Positions 7,479-14,675 of a stretch of 15,377 nt of DNA are shown here, piece by piece (position 1 is the first letter of the stretch; each line of letters starts with the position of its first letter). Made by a program: the position numbers and the translations under genes. The stretch comes from JAVBMU01 sp031551755 (lineage in GTDB: Bacteria; Actinomycetota; Actinomycetes; Actinomycetales; Cellulomonadaceae): contig JAVBNE010000081.1 in NCBI GenBank assembly GCA_031551755.1, forward strand, positions 1-15,377. Direction: 5' to 3'. The notes under the pieces were generated by a model. That model did not search any database. It saw nothing but the letters and a program-made list of their open reading frames with translations, and was not told the DNA's origin.

Positions 7479-9739
7479 GTCGTTGGACGTGGGAGCATCC
7501 GGGTGCTGGTGATCTGGATGTGATGGATGGGTTTGTGTCCCGGTTGGAGCGGTTGGTTGGTGAGTGTCGTGAGGTGGGGGTGGTGGTTGGTCAGGTTGCG
7601 GGGCGGGTGCGTGGGTCGTGGAAGGGTCAGGCGGGTACGGCGTGGGTGGAGGGGTTAGAAGAGGCGCAGGGGTTGTTGGGTGATACTGCGACGGTTGCTG
7701 ATAGTGGTGTGTCGGTGGTGCGTGCGTATCGGGGTGAGGTTGCCGATATTAAGGTTGCTGAGCGGGGGTGGTTGGATCGTAAGGCTGAGGCGGGGGGCAT
7801 GATTACCGCGTTGGCGGGGTATAGCGGTGATTTGGTTATGGAGTCGTATCGGTTGGCGCGTCAGGCTCAGTTCGAGCAGGAGGTTGTGGAGGCTGATGCG
7901 GCGTTGAGGTTGCTTGCTGAGCGTCGTGATGAGGCTGATCGGCAGGTTGAGATTGTGTTCCGGGGTTCTCAAGGGGGGTCTTGGCAGCGCACATCGGCGT
8001 TGTTGGCTGGTGCGGGGATCAGCAGTGTTGATGATCTGACGCCGCAGAAGTTGGCGGAGGCTTATGGGCCGTTGGTCGGTCAGCTCGCTTATCGGGAGGT
8101 GGACGGGTCCGGGGTGTTGAACCCGGCCGCGCGGTTGGATGTTGGTGATGCGCGGGCGTTGGAGGGGTTTCTCGCGGGGTGGTCTCGTGATCCGGCGGTG
8201 ATGTCGGCGTTCTTCACTCGGGTGGGTGGCAACGATGTGGTGAGCCTGGTTGATCGGGTCGGTGATGAGATCGTCGCCCAGCGGTTTCCCGATGAGTTGG
8301 GGTTGTCGTTGGCTGTGTTGCTGCGCTCGGGGTTGGCGGCCGGGTCACGGTCGTGGACTCGGTACCAGGGGCAGGTGTTCGCGGACGGGATGTTCGTCCA
8401 TTCTCATGATTCGCAAACTGGTGGGCCGAGCGGTGGTGGGGATGGGCGCCTTGCCGCGGTTGGGTTCTTGTTCTCCGATTATCACCGTCCCTTGGGTGGG
8501 GGGTTGGCGTGGGCGGCTGCGACCGTGGTAGACCGCATCGAACGCGAACAGCTGTTTGAAAGTAGTTGGGGTTTGATCGGTGATGACCCTTCGGCGGGGG
8601 CGAGGCGTCTGGCCGAGTTGGATGGTCAGGTCGGCTCGCGGCGGGTTGATGATGTGGCTGGGCGGGTTCTGGACACCTTGGGTGCTCACCCTGATGCGGC
8701 CCGGGACTGGTTGACTGATACCCGCCGTGACTATGACAAGGCCGGTGGTATGGGTGCCGGTGGTATGGGTGCGGGTCGGATCGAGTACTGGTTCGGGGAA
8801 CGTGACTGGGCTTGGACCGGGCCGTCTTCGGACGCTTTCGAGGGGCCGGCGTCGTTATGGCGCGGAGCCCAACTCGCTGAAGGTGGGCCTACCGACCCTG
8901 AAGCGTCCCATGGGTCGTTGACCCGTTCGTCGTTGATGACCTCACGCATCATGACCGCCCTGGCAGCCAACCCCGCATTCGAGAACAAGAACGTATCCGA
9001 CCGGGCCGCCGGGCTCATCGCCACCGCCATCTCGGTCAATCTCCCCATGCTCGCCGAAATACCCATCACCATGGTTGACGATTCGAAAACTAGACGTGAG
9101 CCGCCGACTGTGGTCGACGTCGAAGTGTTCGGGAACCCGGTCGAATCCCCTGGGCCGCTGGTCGCTGATAATGACCTTGCTCAGATCATGGGGGCGGCGG
9201 GGGCGAAGCCGGCTGGTGCGGTGATCTTGCGGGCGGCCGCCCAGGATTATTCGACTGTGTTGATGGGCACCGCGGTCCAAGAGCACGGAATGGATGTGCA
9301 CTTAGTCGCGAAGCGCCTGGCGCAGGTCAACGCGGTGATCGATGGTGCTGCTGCGGGGGTCAAGATGCAGGATGCGGTCGAGGCCGATGCTGCCGCTCGT
9401 GAGGGCGCTGACGGTTTGGGGTGGGTGGTTAAGAAGGTGCCGGTTGCTGGTGGGCCGATCGGCAAGGAGATTTTCGGTCGGGCCGTCTCCGCCGCCACGG
9501 GTGCCCTGGGTGATCAGTGGGCACACAACCGCGAAACAGTGCTCGCTGAGGTGTTGATGACCCGCGACACCGGTGAACAAGCGACCCGCAAAGCGATCGA
9601 AGGGTATGTGCGGGCACTGCAACACTCCGAAGACCTACCCGCGACGATCGACCCCGATGACGTGGTGGCATCAGCCCTTGATGACTACGGTGACGAATAC
9701 GACGCCGCATGGCTACGAGCGAGCGGACAAAACCAATGA
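7475..9739 (+). CDS. Large WxG-motif protein, putative type VII-associated substrate, function unknown
   Basis: A protein of about 754 residues. Residues 1-100 are helical with W-K-G in SWKGQAGTAW (about residues 49-51), the turn motif of WXG100-like domains. The centre (about 170-470) contains LAEAYGPLVGQLAYREVDGSG, a FLAGWSRDPAVMSAFF segment and IEYWFGERDWAWTGPSSDAF. It resembles large actinobacterial proteins labelled DUF6571, but I cannot confirm that. The C-terminal 270 residues are Ala-rich and helical. No known toxin motif is visible, and there is no signal peptide or membrane segment. GTG 7475 overlaps the upstream stop as GTGA; GTG 7472 is equally possible. Its own stop overlaps the lipoprotein start (ATGA at 9736). 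Codon use is T-ending in the first 1,350 bases and becomes C/A-rich near the end. A 15-bp tandem duplication lies at 8741-8770. Confidence 0.75.
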   Translation: MSRWTWEHPGAGDLDVMDGFVSRLERLVGECREVGVVVGQVAGRVRGSWKGQAGTAWVEGLEEAQGLLGDTATVADSGVSVVRAYRGEVADIKVAERGWLDRKAEAGGMITALAGYSGDLVMESYRLARQAQFEQEVVEADAALRLLAERRDEADRQVEIVFRGSQGGSWQRTSALLAGAGISSVDDLTPQKLAEAYGPLVGQLAYREVDGSGVLNPAARLDVGDARALEGFLAGWSRDPAVMSAFFTRVGGNDVVSLVDRVGDEIVAQRFPDELGLSLAVLLRSGLAAGSRSWTRYQGQVFADGMFVHSHDSQTGGPSGGGDGRLAAVGFLFSDYHRPLGGGLAWAAATVVDRIEREQLFESSWGLIGDDPSAGARRLAELDGQVGSRRVDDVAGRVLDTLGAHPDAARDWLTDTRRDYDKAGGMGAGGMGAGRIEYWFGERDWAWTGPSSDAFEGPASLWRGAQLAEGGPTDPEASHGSLTRSSLMTSRIMTALAANPAFENKNVSDRAAGLIATAISVNLPMLAEIPITMVDDSKTRREPPTVVDVEVFGNPVESPGPLVADNDLAQIMGAAGAKPAGAVILRAAAQDYSTVLMGTAVQEHGMDVHLVAKRLAQVNAVIDGAAAGVKMQDAVEADAAAREGADGLGWVVKKVPVAGGPIGKEIFGRAVSAATGALGDQWAHNRETVLAEVLMTRDTGEQATRKAIEGYVRALQHSEDLPATIDPDDVVASALDDYGDEYDAAWLRASGQNQ
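8741..8770 (+). repeat. In-frame 15-bp tandem duplication
   Basis: GCCGGTGGTATGGGT occurs twice without a gap (8741-8755 and 8756-8770), adding five residues and giving the peptide AGGMGAGGMGAG. It is a Gly/Met linker inside the large WxG protein. Confidence 0.9.
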
Positions 9740-10443
9740 CCAAACCACGAACGAGCAAACGCTTCCTGGCGCTGCTCGCAATCACGGGGCTCCTCACGGC
9801 CAGTCTTGGAGCCTGCGGAACCGAAAAACCCACACCCCTGGTCATACCCGAGGTGGTCTGGACCCACGGCCCCCCCGAAGGCCTCTGGGAAGACACGGAA
9901 TGGGTCCAAGCCCTCCGCCGCGAAAAACTACTCCTTGCCGCAGCCGAACTCTCACACAACTACAGCGACCCAATCCTGCTCGAAGTCGCGACTTACGATC
10001 AACTCGTGAGCATTGCTGAGGATCAAAAAAAGACTCTCGAATATGAACAGGCAGGGCCAAACAGGCCGAACGGAAGATCCTTTATAGATTGGCCAGCAGG
10101 ACCGATGCCCTTCGAGGTAAAAGGGCTGCAGGTGGCTCCAGATCGCAACTCGGCAGCAGTCGAAATCTGCTACTCCAGTTACTGGACCGTCACCACCTCC
10201 CGCGAGGCCCCCAGCCTCAACATGAGTCCGACGAGTGTCCTGGTACCCATGGTAAGAAAACCCGGAGGAATAGTCTGGCAGCAAGGACCTAGCTCGCTCA
10301 GCGGTCGCCGTTGCGACACCCAAAAGCAGATCACCGGCGGACTCTTCGACCCACCGGTCGTCGCGCCACGAAATAAGGAGGTAAAACCCGGCGACGTCAA
10401 ATTCCCCCTCAAATCCTATGCGCCAACCACCACGGACTCCTAG
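9736..10443 (+). CDS. Secreted lipoprotein, copy 1 of a tandem pair, function unknown
   Basis: A 235-residue protein with a lipoprotein signal peptide: basic start (KPRTSKR), hydrophobic stretch at residues 10-24, and lipobox LGAC with the lipidated cysteine at residue 27. The mature part should be anchored outside the membrane. It has two further cysteines (EICYSSYW and RRCDTQ) that could pair, plus the conserved tail ITGGLFDPPVVAP. The start ATG at 9736 overlaps the stop of the WxG gene as ATGA; this is preferred because the longer frame adds non-signal residues. A poly-C tract of seven (9870-9876) encodes part of GPPE and is in frame here. A diverged duplicate follows 37 bases after the stop. 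Position and coupling fit an immunity or accessory role for the upstream protein, but nothing proves it. Confidence 0.8.
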   Translation: MTKPRTSKRFLALLAITGLLTASLGACGTEKPTPLVIPEVVWTHGPPEGLWEDTEWVQALRREKLLLAAAELSHNYSDPILLEVATYDQLVSIAEDQKKTLEYEQAGPNRPNGRSFIDWPAGPMPFEVKGLQVAPDRNSAAVEICYSSYWTVTTSREAPSLNMSPTSVLVPMVRKPGGIVWQQGPSSLSGRRCDTQKQITGGLFDPPVVAPRNKEVKPGDVKFPLKSYAPTTTDS

Positions 10444-10480
10444 GCCTCGCAGCCGTCGCCAAGGGTGGCGGACAAAACCA

Positions 10481-11199
10481 ATGACGAAACCAATGGCCAA
10501 ACCGCGAACGAACAAACGCTTCCTGGCGCTGCTCGCCCTCACCGCGCTATTCACGGCCTGTCTTGGAGCGTGCGGAACCGAAAAACCCACACCCCTGGTC
10601 ATACCCGAGGTGGTTTGGACCCACGGCCCCCCGAAGGCCCCTGGGAAAACACCGAATGGGTCCAAGCCCTCCGCCGCGGACAGGTGCTCCTAGCGGCCGC
10701 CGAACTCTCGCACAACTACAGCGACCCGGTCCTACTCGAAGTCACCACCTACGACCACCTCGTAAGCATGGCGGAAACCCAGAAACGGGCACTAGGCAAT
10801 GCACAAAAAGAACCGGACCGTGCGAATGGGGCCTCGGCTATCAAATGGCCCGCAGGGCCGGGTCCGTTCGAGGTTGTCGACGTACGGGAGGCGCCTGACG
10901 GTAAGACGGCAGCGGTCGAAATCTGCTACTCCAGCTACTGGACCGTCACCACTTCCCGTAAGAGTCCGCGATTAAACCTGGACACCTGGACTCAGGAAGT
11001 CTTAATGCGCCGTGGTCTAGACGGTCATATTCGAGCGTACGGAATCGGAGACAACGACAGCCCGGGCTGTGATTCTCAAAAGGAGATCACCGGCGGACTC
11101 TTCGACCCACCCGTCGTCGCGCCGAAACACAAAGAGGTAAAGCCCGGTGACGTCAAGTTCCCGCTTAAAGCCTATGCACCAACCGCCACAGACTCCTAA
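10481..11199 (+). pseudogene. Lipoprotein copy 2, frameshifted at a poly-C tract
   Basis: Paralogue of the preceding lipoprotein. From ATG 10481 it encodes a signal peptide with lipobox LGAC and the conserved segment up to VVWTHGPP. Copy 1 has seven C at that point; this copy has six (10627-10632), so the frame shifts and stops at 10693. The rest of the protein is intact in the neighbouring frame, from EGPWENTEWVQALRR to the final TDS at 11199. It keeps the two cysteines (EICYSSYW, GCDSQ) and most conserved positions. The downstream frame has many synonymous differences from copy 1 and no stops, so the break is recent, a phase-variable switch, or a sequencing error. As written, only a truncated, roughly 70-residue lipopeptide would be made. 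Confidence 0.8.
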
Positions 11200-11317
11200 T
11201 TTCGGGTGGCGTCGAACGCCGGGTGGGTCGCGGCCCAGCCGCTCGTGGTCGCTCAGGGCGACACGTAACTGGCTCAACGCGCCGTCGGCCCGGCGCGGCC
11301 GAGCCGGCGAACGCCCG

Positions 11318-11323
11318 TAGGCT
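11318..11323 (+). promoter_or_regulatory. -10 element of a likely leaderless promoter
   Basis: TAGGCT fits TANNNT and ends six bases before the ATG at 11330, so the transcript would start at the start codon. No Shine-Dalgarno sequence precedes that ATG. No clear -35 was found. Confidence 0.5.
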
Positions 11324-11329
11324 GGCCCG

Positions 11330-12562
11330 ATGGAACCCGAAGAGCGACTTGCCGTCTTCCTCGACTACGAGAACCTTGCACTCGGTGCTCGTGAACACCT
11401 GGGCGGGATGGCTTTCGACTTCGGTCCGATCGCGGATGCCCTGGCGGTCCGGGGGCGGGTGGTCGTGCGGCGGGCCTACGCCGACTGGTCCTACTTCGAT
11501 GAGGACCGGCGTGCGCTGACCCGCCACCAGGTGGAATTGATAGAGATGCCGCAGCGGATGGGCGCCTCCCGCAAGAACGCGGCCGACATCAAGATGGTCG
11601 TAGACGTCATCGAGATGGCCTTCGAGCGCGAGTACATCTCTACCTTCGTGATGTGCACGGGCGACTCCGACTTCTCCCCGCTGGTCCATAAGCTGCGCGA
11701 GCTCAATAAGCGCGTCATCGGGGTCGGTGTGCAGAACTCCACCTCGAAGCTACTCCCGCCGGCGTGCGACGAGTTCCTGTTCTACGACCGGCTCGAAGGC
11801 GTCGACGTCCCGGATGAGCCGGTCGAGCGGCGGTCGCGGGGTGGCCGGAAGGCCGCCAACGCCACTCCCGTCACTCGCCGGGGGTCGTCCGAACGCGCGC
11901 AGGATGCGGCCGCCGCGGTGGGGGCCGCCCTCGGTTCGGCCGCGACCGAACCTGCTGCGGCTGAGTCGGCCGTTGAGTCCGCCACCCAGCCCGAGCCCGC
12001 CCGCAACGGTCGCGGCAACGGCCGGGCGGCCAAGGCCACAGCGGCAGTCCCAGACTCCGGTGACCAGCACGATGGCCAGGACGGCGCGTCCGACGACGAG
12101 CCGATGGAGGTACGGGTCGCCCAGACGCTCGGTGACCTGGAGGCCTCCATGAGTGGGACGGTGACCGCCTCGGTGCTCAAGCGGGCGCTGCTGCGCAAGG
12201 ACCCGACGTTCAGCGAAGCCGAATACGGCTTCAGGTCGTTCGGAGAGTTCCTGCGCTATCTGGCGGACCGCGACATCGTGAAACTCGCGGCCAGCGCCTC
12301 GTCCGGCGACCCGGAGGTCTCCCTCCCCGAGCAGGGAGACCGCGCGCAGGCCTTCGCGTTGCTGCGGTCGGTGGTGGCCGACGGCGGCGGTGTCGCGGCG
12401 TTGTCCGGGCTGAAGAACCACGTGCGCAAACGTCAGCCGGGGTTCAGCGAGAAGGTGCTCGGCTTCCGCGGGTTCCTGCAATTCGCGAAGGCTGCGCAAG
12501 AGGCCGGTGTGGTGTCGTTGGCCTGGGACGACGAGGCGGACGACTACCTGGTGCGCAGCTGA
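11330..12562 (+). CDS. NYN-domain putative ribonuclease with two OST-HTH/LOTUS modules
   Basis: A 410-residue protein. Residues 5-155 form a NYN (PIN-like, LabA/DUF88) nuclease domain. The metal-binding acidic positions are visible: D12 in VFLDYEN, the aspartates in AADIKMVVDVIE, and the pair in CTGDSDFSPLV. It continues as VIGVGVQNSTSKLL. Residues 160-258 are a low-complexity, Ala/Arg/Asp-rich linker. Residues 259-325 and 340-410 are two similar winged-helix units with the OST-HTH/LOTUS pattern, ending in FGEFLRYLADRDIVKL and FLQFAKAAQEAGVVSL. NYN domains are known or predicted RNases and LOTUS domains bind RNA, so RNA processing is the likely role; the target is unknown. The gene lies alone, with a leaderless-type start. 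It is convergent with the lipoprotein gene, four bases separating the stop codons. Confidence 0.88.
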   Translation: MEPEERLAVFLDYENLALGAREHLGGMAFDFGPIADALAVRGRVVVRRAYADWSYFDEDRRALTRHQVELIEMPQRMGASRKNAADIKMVVDVIEMAFEREYISTFVMCTGDSDFSPLVHKLRELNKRVIGVGVQNSTSKLLPPACDEFLFYDRLEGVDVPDEPVERRSRGGRKAANATPVTRRGSSERAQDAAAAVGAALGSAATEPAAAESAVESATQPEPARNGRGNGRAAKATAAVPDSGDQHDGQDGASDDEPMEVRVAQTLGDLEASMSGTVTASVLKRALLRKDPTFSEAEYGFRSFGEFLRYLADRDIVKLAASASSGDPEVSLPEQGDRAQAFALLRSVVADGGGVAALSGLKNHVRKRQPGFSEKVLGFRGFLQFAKAAQEAGVVSLAWDDEADDYLVRS

Positions 12563-12566
12563 GTCA

Positions 12567-13439
12567 TCACTGCGGCTTGGCCGCGGCGTACGCCTCTTTC
12601 AGCGCGTCCAGCACCGGGCGGTGACCCGCGATGTACTCCTCTTGACGGGCGTTGATCGCCGTGTTCCGGGCATCGTCGAGACCGGCCTGCTTATTGCAGG
12701 CGGCGTCCGCCAGCGCGACGTCGACCTCCCACTTCTTCAGGTCCGCGTTCTCGGTGTCAGTGACCGGGTGGTCGACGGTGTCGAGGTACCGGTCCTCGAC
12801 CGCCCGGTAGGCCGCGACCGGGCTGGTGTAGGGGTAACCGGCGGTGGCCATGCAGGCGGCCCAGTCGGCCGTCGCCTGCGTCACGGCCTCCGTGGCGTCC
12901 GCCTCATCGGCGATCGCGGCGAGGTCGTCCATGAGGGCGAGGTAGGCATCGCTCTCCTGGAAACTCAGCCATTTGCTGGCCGTTTGGGCTGCGGGCAGGC
13001 AGCCCGGTTCGTTCTGGTCCGGCGCGCCGAACATCGCCAGATCGTAGGCCGCGCGCTCGTCGGCGTCCATCCCCTCGGTCGGTTCCACGACGGCGTCATC
13101 CGCGCCCGTGAACAGTCCGTAGCCGGTGGTGGCCGCGCCTTCGACCGGGTCGAGGAGCAGCGTGGTGGAGACCGTGATCCCCTTGGTCGCCAGGCAGGCG
13201 GAGGTCGCCTGCGCGATTTCTGCGTGCGCGGTGGCGGCGTCATCCGCCTCGATGCCGAGGTACCTGTCGATCGGGCTGCGGTCGTCGGCGGTGGTGGAGG
13301 TCGCTTTCGGCGGGGTGGTGCTCGCGGCGGAACTGGGCGGCGGGGTCGCGGGCTCGTCACCGGAGGCGCAGCCGGTCATGGCAAGGGCGGCGACGCCGAT
13401 GATGAGGACCACGCCGACTGGGCGAGCACTGGGAAGCAT
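12567..13439 (-). CDS. Secreted lipoprotein, function unknown
   Basis: A 290-residue protein with a lipoprotein signal peptide: MLPSARP, a hydrophobic run at residues 8-20 (GVVLIIGVAALA), and lipobox MTGC with the lipidated cysteine at residue 24. A Ser/Thr/Pro-rich tether follows (residues 28-52). The mature domain is acidic and helical. It has four cysteines (SACLATKG, PGCLPA, AACMATAG, AACNKQAG), an even number suggesting two disulfides. No enzymatic motif is seen. Its -10 element sits exactly six bases before the ATG, so the mRNA is probably leaderless. The gene ends in two TGA codons in a row. It lies 29 bases downstream of the APP1-like gene on the same strand, but it has its own promoter-like sequence. 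Confidence 0.85.
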   Translation of the reverse strand: MLPSARPVGVVLIIGVAALAMTGCASGDEPATPPPSSAASTTPPKATSTTADDRSPIDRYLGIEADDAATAHAEIAQATSACLATKGITVSTTLLLDPVEGAATTGYGLFTGADDAVVEPTEGMDADERAAYDLAMFGAPDQNEPGCLPAAQTASKWLSFQESDAYLALMDDLAAIADEADATEAVTQATADWAACMATAGYPYTSPVAAYRAVEDRYLDTVDHPVTDTENADLKKWEVDVALADAACNKQAGLDDARNTAINARQEEYIAGHRPVLDALKEAYAAAKPQ

Positions 13440-13445
13440 GGCCGG

Positions 13446-13451
13446 ATTCTA
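13446..13451 (-). promoter_or_regulatory. -10 element of a likely leaderless lipoprotein promoter
   Basis: On the minus strand this reads TAGAAT, a strong TANNNT -10 element, six bases before the ATG at 13439. A weak -35, CTGACG (13467-13472, minus strand), is 15 bases away. Confidence 0.55.
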
Positions 13452-13455
13452 CGGT

Positions 13456-13466
13456 GTGACCGTCAC
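13456..13466. promoter_or_regulatory. Palindrome GTGAC-C-GTCAC in the lipoprotein promoter spacer
   Basis: A perfect inverted repeat of five bases per arm, located between the candidate -35 and -10 of the lipoprotein gene. A repressor bound there would block the promoter. It could be chance, as the arms are short. Confidence 0.3.
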
Positions 13467-13468
13467 CG

Positions 13469-14560
13469 TCAGCCGAGCCGAAGGGCCGTGGCGAGTGCTT
13501 GGGCCAGCCGTTCGCCGTCGGGGGCCCGCACGGTCGGCACCGTGCCGAAGACGCGGTGCGATCCAGGCGTCGGCACCGGGGTGCCGTGGGAGAGCAGCTG
13601 TTGTGTGGGGGTGAGTTCGCGGATCGCGACGGCGGCGATGTGCTCGGGGTAATGCCGCGCGGCGTGGGCATAGATCTCCGGATCGTGTTGACCGTCGTCG
13701 CCGATCAGGAGCCAGTGCACGTCCTCGAATTCGCTGATCAGACGCGCGATGGTGGTTTCTTTGTGCTCGCGTCCGCTGCGGAACCACCCCGTGTTGGTCG
13801 GTCCCCAGTCGGTGAGCAGCAGGGGGCCGGGCGGGAAACCGTGGCGCTCCAGGAAGCGGCGTAGGGTCGCGGCTGTATTCCAGGCCCCGGTGGACACGTA
13901 GACGAACAGCGTCCCCGGGGCGGCCAGCTCCCGGTAGAGGGTCGCCATCCCGGCAACAGGTACGCGGGTACTGGTATGCCGGACGAAGGTGTTCCAGGCG
14001 GCGAGGAACACCCGGGGTACCGAGGTCACCATGACGGTGTCGTCGACGTCGGAGATCACCCCGAGCCGCCGGCCGGGCGCGACGACGAGTACCCGTCCCA
14101 CTGCGACGGCCCCAGAGTCGCTGGTCATGGTGACGTCGTGCCACCCGGGATCGAGCGCGACGGCGATCCGGGTATCGACGTAGCCGCTGCGGTCAGAGTG
14201 GACGACGGCGGTGACACCGCCGATGGCGAGGAACACTCGTTCGCCCGGTGCGGGGGCGGTGAAGAAGTACCGCCAGCCCCGCCGGTCCGCCCGCGGGTGG
14301 CGGCGTTCCATCGCCAGGTACTGCGGATCGGTGAGGAGGACGCGGCCGAGGATGCGCACCGACGTCGTAGTGCCGTAGCCGGTGAACGGCTCGACTCGGG
14401 GGACCCAACCGCGCCACTTCTGGAACCGCGACACGAGTGCCCGCCACCGGTCCTCCAGCCGGGCCGCGGCATGCGGGCGTTGCGAGGCGAGGTGCTCGGG
14501 TGCGTCGGTGGGCATGGGCTGTCCGGTCGGGGCGGTCATGGCTGGACCCCACTCTTCCAC
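13469..14560 (-). CDS. APP1-like (DUF2183) HAD-type phosphatase domain protein
   Basis: A 363-residue protein. Residues 55-160 form a beta-rich N-terminal part. The catalytic half begins at LGVISDVDDTV, where D171-V-D173-D174-T175 is the DxDxT nucleophile motif shared with yeast App1 phosphatidate phosphatase. Motif II is FVYVSTGAWN and motif III is K267 in REHKETTI. Motif IV is LLIGDDGQHD, with D288 and D289. No signal peptide or membrane segment is present, so it is cytosolic or peripheral. A phospholipid-type phosphomonoesterase role is inferred from the family; the bacterial substrate is not known. GTG 14560 is chosen because GGAGG lies nine bases upstream (14570-14574, minus strand); ATG 14539 is the alternative, lacking such a site. 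The lipoprotein gene follows after 29 bases. Confidence 0.85.
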   Translation of the reverse strand: MEEWGPAMTAPTGQPMPTDAPEHLASQRPHAAARLEDRWRALVSRFQKWRGWVPRVEPFTGYGTTTSVRILGRVLLTDPQYLAMERRHPRADRRGWRYFFTAPAPGERVFLAIGGVTAVVHSDRSGYVDTRIAVALDPGWHDVTMTSDSGAVAVGRVLVVAPGRRLGVISDVDDTVMVTSVPRVFLAAWNTFVRHTSTRVPVAGMATLYRELAAPGTLFVYVSTGAWNTAATLRRFLERHGFPPGPLLLTDWGPTNTGWFRSGREHKETTIARLISEFEDVHWLLIGDDGQHDPEIYAHAARHYPEHIAAVAIRELTPTQQLLSHGTPVPTPGSHRVFGTVPTVRAPDGERLAQALATALRLG

Positions 14561-14566
14561 AGCCGA

Positions 14567-14580
14567 CTACCTCCAGGTAG
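14567..14580. promoter_or_regulatory. Palindrome overlapping the APP1-like gene's ribosome-binding site
   Basis: CTACCT-CC-AGGTAG is a perfect hyphenated inverted repeat of six bases per arm. The Shine-Dalgarno GGAGG of the APP1-like gene (minus strand) lies inside it, so it could be an operator or an RNA hairpin that hides the site. Confidence 0.4.
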
Positions 14581-14675
14581 TGGGTGTGTGCGAGTGGTGT
14601 CACGGCGGTCGCTGACCGGGGTGGCCGGTCCGCTGGGCCAGCCGGGACCTGGGCGCGCTGGGGGCTCGTGCGTAG

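Larger units (their letters stand above)
9728..11199 (+). repeat. Tandem duplication of a lipoprotein gene
   Basis: Unit 1 runs from about 9728 to 10443 and unit 2 from about 10470 to 11199. Both begin with GCGGACAAAACCAATGAC and continue with near-identical signal peptides. Both contain CYSSYWTVTTSR and end in closely similar tails (VKPGDVKFPLK). The middle third differs most. Unit 2 has 12 extra bases after its ATG and one C fewer in the poly-C tract. Confidence 0.9.

Noticed and set aside
11201..11329. Terminator after the lipoprotein pair
   Set aside because: Only a 5-bp stem (GGCGT-CGA-ACGCC at 11208-11220) with no T run; too weak to call.
12507..13652. 381-codon plus-strand frame opposite the lipoprotein and the APP1-like gene
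   Set aside because: Antisense to two genes with clear signal peptide and phosphatase motifs; its own product is Arg/Gly/Val-rich and featureless.
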